From: JBBECJ01 sp041751795
GTDB taxonomy: Bacteria > Chloroflexota > Chloroflexia > Thermomicrobiales > CFX8
Direction of reading: 5' to 3'
Length of the DNA: 12,460 nucleotides
NCBI GenBank assembly: GCA_041751795.1
Contig: JBGSWU010000488.1
Coordinates: 1-12,460, forward strand
The notes beneath the pieces are model-generated. The model searched no databases, was not told where the DNA came from, and worked only from the letters and a program-made list of their open reading frames with translations. Position numbers and translations under genes: made by a program. Shown here piece by piece: positions 1 to 6,669 of the stretch; the first letter of the stretch is position 1, and each line of letters opens with the position of its first letter.

Positions 1-728
1 CGGCTGATGACGCGCACCGGCAATTATTGCATGGTGCCGAGCTGGCGATGCGGACGCGACTGATGGTGATCAAGGGGTATTCCCAGTTGTTGGGCCGGAA
101 GCTGGAGCAGGCTGAGGTCGATCTGCAGCAGTTGGGACGCTATGCGGCGGTGCTGGATCGGGAATCGAGGCGGTTCGAGGCGTTGCTGGAGCAGGCGTTC
201 GCTGCCTGCCGGTTGCAATGGGACGACGCGGCGATGGTCTGGCAGGCGGTCGATCTGGGGACGTTGGCCGAGCAGGTGGTGACGCGGTTCGACGAGGCGC
301 TGCCGCCGCGCCTGGGGCGGAGGCTGGCGACCGAGGTGGAGTCGTCGGGGCATGGGATCTGGGACGCGCACTGGATCGAGACAGCGCTGACGGCACTGGT
401 GGCGAACGGGCTGCTGTATTCGCCGGAGGGCGGTGACGTATCGGTGAGGGCACGGGTTGTGGGCAATAACGGCGTGTTGACGGTGTCGGACAGCGGCTCA
501 GGGATTGACAAGGACGAACGGGACACGATTTTCGAGCCGTTTCGGCGTGGATCAGCGGCGGTGGCGACAGGGGCGGACGGCTGGGGACTGGGGTTGTTCA
601 TCGCGAGCAGGGCGGTGGTAGCCCATGGTGGCTGGGTTCAGGTTGCGAGTGCGCCGGGGGCGGGGAGCGAGTTTCAGATCCATGTCCCGCTGTTACCGCC
701 GGTCCGCTCTCCCGGACTGGTAGCGTGA
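1..728 (+). CDS. Sensor histidine kinase, C-terminal part (5' end outside the window), H-box lacks His
   Basis: The reading frame is open from the window edge (first full codon at base 3) to TGA at 726-728, so the sensor part is missing. The visible 241 residues hold a HisKA-like dimerisation helix followed by a HATPase_c domain. The H-box helix ends in RLMVIKGYSQLL, a close match to the usual RTPLTVIKGYAQLL. However, the position normally occupied by the phosphoacceptor His (three residues before R-T) is Leu, codon CTG at 42-44, and the following Pro is Arg. The ATP-binding part looks intact: N-box LVANGLLYSPEGG, G1 box SDSGSGID, F box FEPFRRG and G2 box GWGLGLFIASRAVVAHGG. The family would autophosphorylate and pass phosphate to a response regulator. 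Without the His this protein may instead bind ATP as a signalling scaffold or act on a partner kinase. It converges on and overlaps the receiver gene at 693-1121. Confidence 0.88.
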   Translation, partial: ADDAHRQLLHGAELAMRTRLMVIKGYSQLLGRKLEQAEVDLQQLGRYAAVLDRESRRFEALLEQAFAACRLQWDDAAMVWQAVDLGTLAEQVVTRFDEALPPRLGRRLATEVESSGHGIWDAHWIETALTALVANGLLYSPEGGDVSVRARVVGNNGVLTVSDSGSGIDKDERDTIFEPFRRGSAAVATGADGWGLGLFIASRAVVAHGGWVQVASAPGAGSEFQIHVPLLPPVRSPGLVA

Positions 729-1121
729 GCCAGTGAGGCAATCGGCGACGGAAGCAAGGAAGTCATCGATGTCGAACGGTTTCTCGACGATCGAGCAACT
801 GCGATCTTCCAGGGTTTGTCGATGGGTACGGACGAATTCTCGGTCGGCGGTGAAGAGGAGGACGCTGGGGGTGCGGGCTGGACGGAGGGTATCGATGTAG
901 TCCAGGAGTGTCCAGATCGTGAGGTTCTGGCCGAGGCGGACGTCCTGGATGATGAGGTCGGGATGGGTGCGGACGATCGTGAGGCGGGGGTCTTCGACGC
1001 CGTCCCAGGGGATGGCGGTATAGCCAGCGTCTTCGAGGATATCGAGGACGATGTCGCGGGTAGCAAGGTCGTCGTCGATGATGGTGACGGTGGCCGATGG
1101 CGCGACAGATTCATGAGACAC
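693..1121 (-). CDS. Single-domain response regulator (receiver only)
   Basis: This 142-residue protein consists almost only of a CheY-like receiver domain with no output domain. The acidic pocket is D16-D17-D18 (TIIDDD), the phosphoacceptor is D60 in DLIIQDVRLG, the conserved Thr is T91 in FTADREF, and the conserved Lys is K114 in VEKPFD. All key residues for phosphorylation are therefore present. I chose the GTG start at 1119-1121 because GAGGAG lies eight bases upstream (1130-1135) and the receiver fold begins about ten residues later; the frame stays open further upstream, but that part has low complexity and no family resemblance. It probably acts as a phosphate relay or a diffusible partner protein. 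The 3' end overlaps the convergent kinase gene by 36 bp. The kinase is an obvious candidate partner by position, although it lacks a phosphoacceptor His. Confidence 0.88.
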   Translation of the reverse strand: MSHESVAPSATVTIIDDDLATRDIVLDILEDAGYTAIPWDGVEDPRLTIVRTHPDLIIQDVRLGQNLTIWTLLDYIDTLRPARTPSVLLFTADREFVRTHRQTLEDRSCSIVEKPFDIDDFLASVADCLTGSRYQSGRADRR

Positions 1122-1334
1122 GGACGTCGCTCCTCTACGGCAGCATTCATGGTTGGGGACAGATTCGATTTCGACGATGGAGTATGGCGTATTCGACGGA
1201 GGATGTCGATAGAGGGATGCCAGGAGCGGTGATGGCGCGGCGGTGATCGACCACTGAGGACCGGCGTTGTGGTGGTGGGGGCTGCCGCTATCATCAGTTA
1301 CGGGCATGAGTTCTGCCTGTGCCAGAACCGCGGG

Positions 1335-1374
1335 GCACCGCACCGCCCCAAGGACTCAGTCTCCAGTGCGGTGC
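1335..1374 (-). terminator. Hairpin downstream of the CARDB-like gene
   Basis: A perfect 9-bp inverted repeat (GCACCGCAC at 1335-1343, GTGCGGTGC at 1366-1374) encloses a 22-base loop that itself holds the small palindrome GACTCAGTC. It lies 17 bp beyond the stop codon of the gene at 1391-1828 and could end its transcript. No T-run follows on the minus strand, so it is not a textbook intrinsic terminator. The rest of 1122-1390 shows nothing gene-like and presumably carries the promoter of the receiver gene. Confidence 0.45.
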
Positions 1375-1390
1375 GATGATGTCGTTAGTG

Positions 1391-1828
1391 TTAGCAGATC
1401 CGGACGTATCTGCCAGCATTAATGCTCTCGTTGAGTTCGTAGACCTGGTTTGCCTCGTCTATCATGATCCTGGCGTTGAATTCACAGTCCCTTCGGGTGA
1501 AACCGATGGTGGTGAACGCACCAACCTCAAGCGATCTTGCCAAGCGGTAGGAATTGTTGACGTTGACGTAGAACGATCCTGATGGGCCATTACCCTGGTT
1601 GGACACTCGCACGTGGGTGTACCAACCGTTTCCGAACAACGACGGTTCGTCGAAAATGCTCGTGATGACCAGATCGGGAGAGACGTCCACAACGACCCCA
1701 CTGCCGGGCTCCACACCTCGGTCGCCATATCTCGCTTCAGCGACTGGGGCGGCCATGCTGGTGAGGGTTAACACCATGAGCATTGCGAGCGCGGGAAGGG
1801 CGAAGCACCGTCGAATCGAACGATAGAT
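1391..1828 (-). CDS. Small secreted CARDB-like (Ig-fold) protein, probable ATC start
   Basis: The protein has a Sec signal peptide and one CARDB-type beta-sandwich domain. From the proposed start, residues 2-7 are basic (YRSIRR), about 10-27 are hydrophobic, and cleavage would follow VAEA near residue 32. Residues 49-143 carry the CARDB signature: PDLVITSI at the first strand, VRVSNQGNGPSG in the middle, and IDEANQVYELNESIN near the end, which matches the family pattern 'vD..n.v.E.nE.nN'. C115 and C145 could form a disulfide. Start choice: no ATG, GTG or TTG gives both a ribosome site and a signal peptide. ATC at 1826-1828 has GGAG exactly eight bases upstream (1837-1840) and yields a complete signal peptide. 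The first in-frame ATG (1781-1783) has no Shine-Dalgarno and would remove the basic N-region; with it the protein would be 130 aa. The function is unknown; such domains mediate extracellular adhesion or assembly. Confidence 0.72.
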   Translation of the reverse strand: MYRSIRRCFALPALAMLMVLTLTSMAAPVAEARYGDRGVEPGSGVVVDVSPDLVITSIFDEPSLFGNGWYTHVRVSNQGNGPSGSFYVNVNNSYRLARSLEVGAFTTIGFTRRDCEFNARIMIDEANQVYELNESINAGRYVRIC

Positions 1829-1836
1829 CTGCGCGT

Positions 1837-1843
1837 CTCCGCC
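1837..1843 (-). promoter_or_regulatory. Shine-Dalgarno supporting a non-canonical ATC start
   Basis: On the minus strand this reads GGCGGAG. Eight bases separate it from ATC at 1826-1828, ideal spacing for translation initiation. No canonical start codon sits at that spacing, which is why the ATC start is proposed. Confidence 0.45.
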
Positions 1844-2006
1844 TGCCTGGCTTGCTCTGGTCGACGTTGACCATGTAACCAGTACAGGCGATCCGGACGA
1901 TCGGCGCAGCACGACAAACGACCTGACTGAACACTGTATCGTCGGCAACAGGGCCGTTGGCGACCGACTGACGGTTCGACACAATCCGGCAGCAGCATCT
2001 GTCTGG

Positions 2007-3641
2007 TTACCGCTTGCCCGGACCGTAGACTGGCATTCCGGCGTTTGCTCCGGTATGGGTGCCGTTGTCGAGGACGCGCCGGCCGTTGACCCAGACATCG
2101 CGGATGCCGGTCGAGAGCTGATGCGGGTTCTCGAACGTTGCGTGGTCGATGACGGTGTCGGGGTTGAAGATGACGACATCGGCGTACATTCCTGCCCGAA
2201 GCAGTCCACGATCGCGCAGCGAGAGCCGGTCGGCAACTGCTGACGACATCTTGCGGACGGCGTCTTCGAGGGTCAGGACGCCGTCCTCGCGGGCGTACTT
2301 CCCGAGGACGCGCGTGTAGGTGCCGTACGAGCGCGGGTGGGTGACGGCGTGGCCGGACGTCTTCGGGTCGAGTCCGGCGGCGTCGGTGCTGATCTTCATC
2401 CACGGCTGCTGGATCTGCATCGGCAGGTTATCTTCGCTCATCATGAAGTAGATCGTGAAGATCCACTCTTCCTCAGCGAGGACGAGGTCCATCAGGCAGT
2501 CCGTCCAGTGCTGGCCGCGCGCTTCGGCGATTTCCGACAGTCGCTTGCCGGAGTACTGCTGATTCTCCTTGCTCTTGAGTTCGGTCACGAGGACGCCTTC
2601 AGGGCCGGCCAGTGTCGCCAGCGGCTCCCAGCCGCCGGTCGGTTCAACCAGTTCGTGGCGGATACGCTCGCGGATCTCGGGATCGCGCAAGTTGTCGAGC
2701 AGCTTGCCGTCGGCGGCTGCCCAGTTCGGAATCGCCGATGCCAGACCGGTTCCGCCTGCGATATAGGGGTACATGTCGGATGTGATGTCGAGCCCTTCGC
2801 TCCGGGCGGCGTTGATCATCTCGATTGCCGTTGCCATCTTGGACCAGTTGCGCTTGCCGCCGACTTTGAGGTGGTAGAGCTCGAGCGCGCAGCCGGTTTG
2901 CCGGGCGAGGTCGATCGTTTCGGCCAACTCTTCGAGGAACTCGTCCGCTTCGGAGCGCATGTGGGTGATGTAGACACCGCCGTATTCTGCGATGACCCGG
3001 CATGTCTCGTACAACTCCTCATCGGTCGTATACGAGTTCGGTGGGTAGATCAGTGCCGTTGCGACACCAAAGGCACCGTCTTCCATCACCTCGCGGACGA
3101 TACGGCGCATCGTTTCCATTTCCTCGGGGGTCTGCTGGCCGAGTTCCCAGCCTTTGACGTACTCACGCAGCGTCCCGCCGCCGAGGAACGAGCCGTAGTT
3201 GACTGAGATGCCAACCTCGCCGAGATAATCGATCCAGTCGCTGAAACGTGACCAGGTCTTGACGCGCTGGACGAGGTCGTCCGGGAAGTCGGCGTAGCCA
3301 GCCAACGCCTGGCCGATCTTTCCGCCGAATGGTGCTGGCGTCCAGCCTTCACCGAGAATCTCGGTCGTCACGCCCTGCGTCACCTTCGAGAGTGAACGCC
3401 CATCGGTGAAGAACGGCACCAGCGAGTGTGACTGGATATCGATGAAGCCGGGACAGACGACGTGGCCGCTGCCATCGACCACGCTCTTCGCGTTGTTCGG
3501 GTCGATCCGGCCCCGTGGTGTAACGGCGGCGATGCGGTCGCCCTGGATCGCGACATCGCCGTAGAACCACGGGTTGCCTGACCCGTCGATCACTTTTGCT
3601 CCGGTAATCAGGACATCGTACGTGGTCTCGTTCTCGCTCAT
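2007..3641 (-). CDS. N-acyl-D-amino-acid deacylase-type amidohydrolase (D-aminoacylase family)
   Basis: This 544-residue cytoplasmic enzyme belongs to the amidohydrolase superfamily, D-aminoacylase branch, which hydrolyses N-acyl-D-amino acids and related amides. The N-terminal strand region (DVLITGAKVIDGSG) and C-terminal part (GMYADVVIFNPDTV) form the small composite domain typical of the family. Between them lies the metal-dependent barrel. Visible ligands are H72 in DIQSHS, H227 in YITHMR, H257 in LYHLK and D420 in STDAAG; the family motif HPRSYGTYTRVLG follows at 435-447. Two usual ligands are missing: the first His of HxH is Q70, and the bridging Cys of the GVTTE..GNCG motif is replaced in GVTTEILGEGW (90-100). 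The substrate is thus uncertain, and a mononuclear metal site is likely. ATG at 3639-3641 was chosen because a purine-rich site (GAAGAGGGGAAG) immediately precedes it. The gene is divergent from the SnoaL-like gene at 3790. Confidence 0.9.
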   Translation of the reverse strand: MSENETTYDVLITGAKVIDGSGNPWFYGDVAIQGDRIAAVTPRGRIDPNNAKSVVDGSGHVVCPGFIDIQSHSLVPFFTDGRSLSKVTQGVTTEILGEGWTPAPFGGKIGQALAGYADFPDDLVQRVKTWSRFSDWIDYLGEVGISVNYGSFLGGGTLREYVKGWELGQQTPEEMETMRRIVREVMEDGAFGVATALIYPPNSYTTDEELYETCRVIAEYGGVYITHMRSEADEFLEELAETIDLARQTGCALELYHLKVGGKRNWSKMATAIEMINAARSEGLDITSDMYPYIAGGTGLASAIPNWAAADGKLLDNLRDPEIRERIRHELVEPTGGWEPLATLAGPEGVLVTELKSKENQQYSGKRLSEIAEARGQHWTDCLMDLVLAEEEWIFTIYFMMSEDNLPMQIQQPWMKISTDAAGLDPKTSGHAVTHPRSYGTYTRVLGKYAREDGVLTLEDAVRKMSSAVADRLSLRDRGLLRAGMYADVVIFNPDTVIDHATFENPHQLSTGIRDVWVNGRRVLDNGTHTGANAGMPVYGPGKR

Positions 3642-3789
3642 CTTCCCCTCTTCCCTTCGATCGTTCCGAAAGGATCGCACACCCAAGGGGAGCCGGAAAC
3701 TCTGATTCCCCAGGATTGATCCAGAACGGCCCCTCCTGCGAATCCTCCATAACATCGAATTGCATTGTATTGATCCAGGGAGGTTACCG
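3642..3789. promoter_or_regulatory. Divergent intergenic region with a 10-bp direct repeat
   Basis: This 148-bp gap must hold promoters for both the amidohydrolase (-) and the SnoaL-like gene (+). The decamer ATTGATCCAG occurs twice in the same orientation, at 3715-3724 and 3769-3778, 54 bp apart start to start, a distance close to five helical turns. Such spaced repeats could be operator half-sites for a shared regulator. I could not assign -35/-10 elements convincingly. Confidence 0.4.
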
Positions 3790-4209
3790 ATGAGCATGTC
3801 GATCAAAGAACTGGTCGAGACGAACTTCTCCGCCTTCAACGATAAGGACCTCAAGACCGCGATGGCGATGGTGGCCGATGGTGCAGTCCTTCTGGACGTT
3901 CCGAGCGGTGAGGTGCTCTATGGTCCTGATGGACTCGCCAGCTACCAAACTGGCTGGCAGACCGCCTTTTCCGATGCGCGTACCGAACTGACGTCGATGA
4001 CAGTGTCAGGTAACCGTGCTGTTGTCGAGTTCATTGGACGAGGGACGCACGACGGTGTGTTCAGTACGCCAATGGGCGACATCCAGCCAACCGGCAAGAA
4101 GGTCGAGGTCCACTTCGCCGCGATCTGGGAGTTCGAGAACGAAAAGATCACTGCGACCCGTACCTACTACGATGCCGCTACCTTCGCACGCCAATTGGGA
4201 CTCATGTAG
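3790..4209 (+). CDS. SnoaL-like / NTF2-fold protein ('ester cyclase' type)
   Basis: A 139-residue single-domain protein of the SnoaL-like branch of the NTF2 superfamily. Visible family features are an N-terminal helix pair with the pattern FSAFNDKDLKTAMAMVADGAVLLDVPSGEVLYGPDGL, written here only as the region 15-50, then GRGTHDGVF (about 85-93), the TGKKVEVHFAAIWEFENEKI strands and a final TRTYYDAATFARQLGL. Members bind small hydrophobic molecules; some are polyketide cyclases or hydrolases, and many are unassigned. I see no catalytic residue that decides the reaction. The start is ATG at 3790, six bases after the ribosome site GGGAGG (3778-3783); an upstream in-frame ATG at 3760 has no such site. 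The gene is divergent from the amidohydrolase gene, so co-regulation with it is possible. A strong hairpin follows 22 bp after the stop codon. Confidence 0.85.
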   Translation: MSMSIKELVETNFSAFNDKDLKTAMAMVADGAVLLDVPSGEVLYGPDGLASYQTGWQTAFSDARTELTSMTVSGNRAVVEFIGRGTHDGVFSTPMGDIQPTGKKVEVHFAAIWEFENEKITATRTYYDAATFARQLGLM

Positions 4210-4231
4210 CGATACGACGTATTTGAAACCG

Positions 4232-4275
4232 GATTCGGGAGCCGATACTCCTTCCATCTCTTCGGCTCCCGAATC
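4232..4275 (+). terminator. Strong hairpin after the SnoaL-like gene
   Basis: A perfect 14-bp inverted repeat (GATTCGGGAGCCGA at 4232-4245, TCGGCTCCCGAATC at 4262-4275) with a 16-base loop, 22 bp past the stop codon. The stem is stable and GC-rich, but no T-run follows, so it may block or stabilise 3' ends rather than act as a classic intrinsic terminator. Confidence 0.6.
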
Positions 4276-4304
4276 GGCATAGCGCAGCACGACGACGCCC
4301 CTCA

Positions 4305-4443
4305 TGTCATCCTGAATCGCAATGAAGGATCTCTCCTCCTCTCCACCAGTCAGACGCCAACCAGTGGAGCAACGCGCTGCTGCAAGGTCGAACGTACCGG
4401 TCGGTCAAGGCCAGGAGATCCTTCGCTGGGGCTCAGGATGACA
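4305..4443. repeat. 139-bp inverted-repeat element (REP/MITE-like), arms TGTCATCCTGA-N8-GAAGGATCTC
   Basis: Left arm 4305-4333 and right arm 4415-4443 are inverted copies. The outer 11 bp (TGTCATCCTGA) and inner 10 bp (GAAGGATCTC) match perfectly, while the eight bases between them differ completely in the two arms. The 81-bp interior has no coding potential. This lies in the otherwise empty 346-bp gap 4210-4555. From memory, sequences of the form GTCATCCTGA...GAAGGATCTC recur in many intergenic regions of diverse bacteria, which would make this a dispersed palindromic element; the copy number in this genome cannot be judged from one window. Confidence 0.65.
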
Positions 4444-4486
4444 GGCGTACGGGCGCTCCTTTGTCATCATATCTGCGTCGTTGTGC

Positions 4487-4514
4487 GTGACTCTCTACCG
4501 ATCTCCCGTAGAAT
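4487..4514 (+). promoter_or_regulatory. Possible sigma70-type promoter for the membrane-EEP gene
   Basis: GTGACT (4487-4492) and TAGAAT (4509-4514) are separated by 16 bp and would give a leader of about 35 bases before the GTG at 4556. The match is modest and purely sequence-based. Confidence 0.3.
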
Positions 4515-4555
4515 CCCAACAGACAGGGTCTGCTGGTTCGATCTGAGGGGGAACG

Positions 4556-6475
4556 GTGGCGAGGACGACGGCAACACAGCCGGATTCCGGGGCAACTGGA
4601 GCGCGGATGCCGTTCGTCATCATGCTGGCGGCAACGGCGACGGTTCTCATGCTGGAAGCAACGCGAGTCTTCGTTGCCTACCTCGTTTTCGTGATCGACC
4701 AGAGCCAGCGGGTGGAAATCGCAACGATCGCCTTTGGCGCCTTCGTGGTGATTGCGTTCGGCGGAATACTGCGTCGGCTGGTTGGATGGCGGCTGCTGGT
4801 TGGGGCATCGGCCATCGGGCTGGCTGCGGCGCGGCTGACGATCCAGTTCTGGCAGGTCGCGGAAGCGCGGCTCGTGCTGGGTGGGCTCGTCATCGTCTGC
4901 TGGGGTTGGTTGTTGACGACGTTGCTCCAGTCGCGCCGCGATGACGTCGCATTGGGTGTTCTTCTCGGTCTCGCGCTCGATGTCGCGATTCGAATCGGCT
5001 TTGAGACGGTCGATCTCCCATGGATGCCGGGCCTGACCGCCCATCTCGCAACAGGGGCGCTGGTGATGGTGTTCGCAGTCTCAGCATTGATGGTCGCCCG
5101 GTGTGACAATCTGCCGGTCGGGAACGCCCCGGCGCTCTCGCTGATCGCGGTCGGACCGGGATTTGCCGTCTTCCATCTGATGACTGGCAATCTCGGGATC
5201 GCCCAGACGACGCTCGATACGGATTTCCCGACGGCTGCTGGAGTCCTCGCGATCGGGACGATTCTCGGCCTCCTCGTCAGCGGCATGATGACGACATCGT
5301 CGGTTGCTGGATCACGCAGTTGGCTACGATCGATGCGGGTCGAAGGGCCGGTTTCGGTCTTCATCCTGGCAGCGATCGGCGCGCTTGGTCTCTGGCTGTT
5401 CTGGCAGGCACCGGATATGACAGCAATCGCGCTGATCTTCGGTGTCGCCGGAAGTTACGTCCTGATGGCGTTGGCACTGCTCGGCAGTGAGCCGAGCCGT
5501 TGGCGTCCGGGTGGCGGGGTAACGCTCTGGTTCACGGCTGGGTTGATGCTCCACGTCGCACTGCTCTTCGCGTACTACACCGCGACTGGCCCGCCGATCA
5601 TGATCATCGTCGGCTGGGTGTTGCTTCTCGCTGGCGCGTTCGTCAATGGAACACGAGCGAAGGCGGCTTCGGCGTGGCAGTTCTCGTCACTGCGGGTCTG
5701 GTTCTCGTTGGTTATGGTGTTGCTGGTGATCGTCAGTGGCTGGCACGCAATTACCTGGAGCAAGCCGGACGTGGGCGATCCGTTGTCGGGCGATGTAACG
5801 GTGGTGACCTACAACATTCAGGCTGGCTTCTCGCTCGACAACCGGTATGACCTCGAAAAGACAGCCGAGACGATTGCGTCCCACAACCCAGACATTGTCA
5901 TCCTTCAGGAAATCAGCCGTGGCTGGATGGTGTTGACGAGTATTGACGAGGTGCTCTGGCTCAGTCAGCGGCTCGACATGCCGATCTACTTCGGTGCTGC
6001 CTCCGACGATAATCTTTGGGGGAATGCGATCCTGACCCGCGCACCGGTGACGAGCGAAACCGTGCGCAAGTTCACGTCGACCGAGAACTTCAAACGCTCG
6101 GTGATTGGCGTCGCCGTCGAAACCGAATCTGGCCCGCTCTGGGCGTTCGGTACTCATCTCGACAATCCCAATAATGCTAGCGAGGTGCGCCTCGAACAGG
6201 TCGAGCAACTGCTGACATTCTGGAACGGGCGTAACCCAGCCATCATCGCTGGCGACTTCAATGCCACGCCCGATAGCGACGTCATCCAGCGATTGCGCGA
6301 GGCTGGATTCGATGATCCCGGTGAACGGCTCAATGACGCCCCGACGTCGAAAGATCGTCGCAGGATCGATTTCATCTTTACCACCGCTGGCCTTGATGTG
6401 ACCGAGGTCGTTGTCGTTGAACGTTGGACCTCGGATCACCTGCCGGTCATCGCCCGGATGACGATTCGCGAATGA
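4556..6475 (+). CDS. Polytopic membrane protein with C-terminal endonuclease/exonuclease/phosphatase domain
   Basis: This 639-residue fusion has about 12-14 hydrophobic segments between residues 18 and 398 and a soluble EEP-superfamily domain at 413-639. The EEP catalytic set is complete: N420 in TYNIQAG, E452 in LQEIS, N490 in WGNAILTR, H534 in GTHLDNP, D567 and N569 in AGDFNATP, D605 in RIDFIF, and D627-H628 in SDHLPV. The domain therefore should be an active Mg-dependent phosphodiesterase or phosphatase, likely facing one side of the membrane. The substrate is unknown: lipid head groups, nucleotides or DNA are all possible in this superfamily. The domain order resembles eukaryotic CWH43, where a membrane part precedes an EEP domain, but that is only an architectural analogy. 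The start is GTG at 4556 behind GAGGGGG (4545-4551, four-base spacing). The seventeen residues before M18 are polar, so M18 is a less likely start. Confidence 0.85.
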   Translation: MARTTATQPDSGATGARMPFVIMLAATATVLMLEATRVFVAYLVFVIDQSQRVEIATIAFGAFVVIAFGGILRRLVGWRLLVGASAIGLAAARLTIQFWQVAEARLVLGGLVIVCWGWLLTTLLQSRRDDVALGVLLGLALDVAIRIGFETVDLPWMPGLTAHLATGALVMVFAVSALMVARCDNLPVGNAPALSLIAVGPGFAVFHLMTGNLGIAQTTLDTDFPTAAGVLAIGTILGLLVSGMMTTSSVAGSRSWLRSMRVEGPVSVFILAAIGALGLWLFWQAPDMTAIALIFGVAGSYVLMALALLGSEPSRWRPGGGVTLWFTAGLMLHVALLFAYYTATGPPIMIIVGWVLLLAGAFVNGTRAKAASAWQFSSLRVWFSLVMVLLVIVSGWHAITWSKPDVGDPLSGDVTVVTYNIQAGFSLDNRYDLEKTAETIASHNPDIVILQEISRGWMVLTSIDEVLWLSQRLDMPIYFGAASDDNLWGNAILTRAPVTSETVRKFTSTENFKRSVIGVAVETESGPLWAFGTHLDNPNNASEVRLEQVEQLLTFWNGRNPAIIAGDFNATPDSDVIQRLREAGFDDPGERLNDAPTSKDRRRIDFIFTTAGLDVTEVVVVERWTSDHLPVIARMTIRE

Positions 6476-6489
6476 CCTTCAGGGGCTGT

Positions 6490-6506
6490 TCCCATCGATG
6501 ATGGGA
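6490..6506 (+). terminator. Short hairpin after the membrane-EEP gene
   Basis: A 7-bp inverted repeat with three-base loop (TCCCATC / GATGGGA) starts 14 bp after the stop codon at 6475. No T-run follows. It may be a weak terminator or an operator. Confidence 0.3.
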
Positions 6507-6551
6507 TGTGCGTTGACGATGCACGGGACCTTCACCTGTCCCTCCCTCCCG

Positions 6552-6596
6552 ATGGGCTAGCCCATATGTCTTATACGATTCAGGACCCCTGAATCG
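6552..6596. promoter_or_regulatory. Two adjacent palindromes upstream of the 89-aa gene
   Basis: ATGGGCTAGCCCAT (6552-6565) is a perfect 14-bp palindrome. Ten bases further on, CGATTCAGG (6576-6584) and CCTGAATCG (6588-6596) form a perfect 9-bp inverted repeat around ACC. The AT-rich stretch TTATAC (6571-6576) lies between and partly inside them and could be a -10 element, so these may be operator sites. The transcript start is unknown. Confidence 0.35.
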
Positions 6597-6669
6597 ACAT
6601 TCGTCATGGGCGAAGGCATCAACTCTGCGCTGTAATGAGTACGGTCACGGTGAACGAAGGGATGGCGCG

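Noticed and set aside
1122..1343. N-terminal extension of the receiver gene to a start at 1343
   Set aside because: The frame is open, but the extension has low similarity to anything, and GTG at 1121 has a strong, well-spaced ribosome site directly before the receiver domain.
2337..3206. A 289-codon plus-strand frame opposite the amidohydrolase gene
   Set aside because: It is the shadow of a well-supported enzyme gene and has no family features.
5687..6439. A 250-codon minus-strand frame opposite the EEP domain
   Set aside because: The opposite strand carries the complete EEP catalytic motif set; this frame shows no domain pattern.
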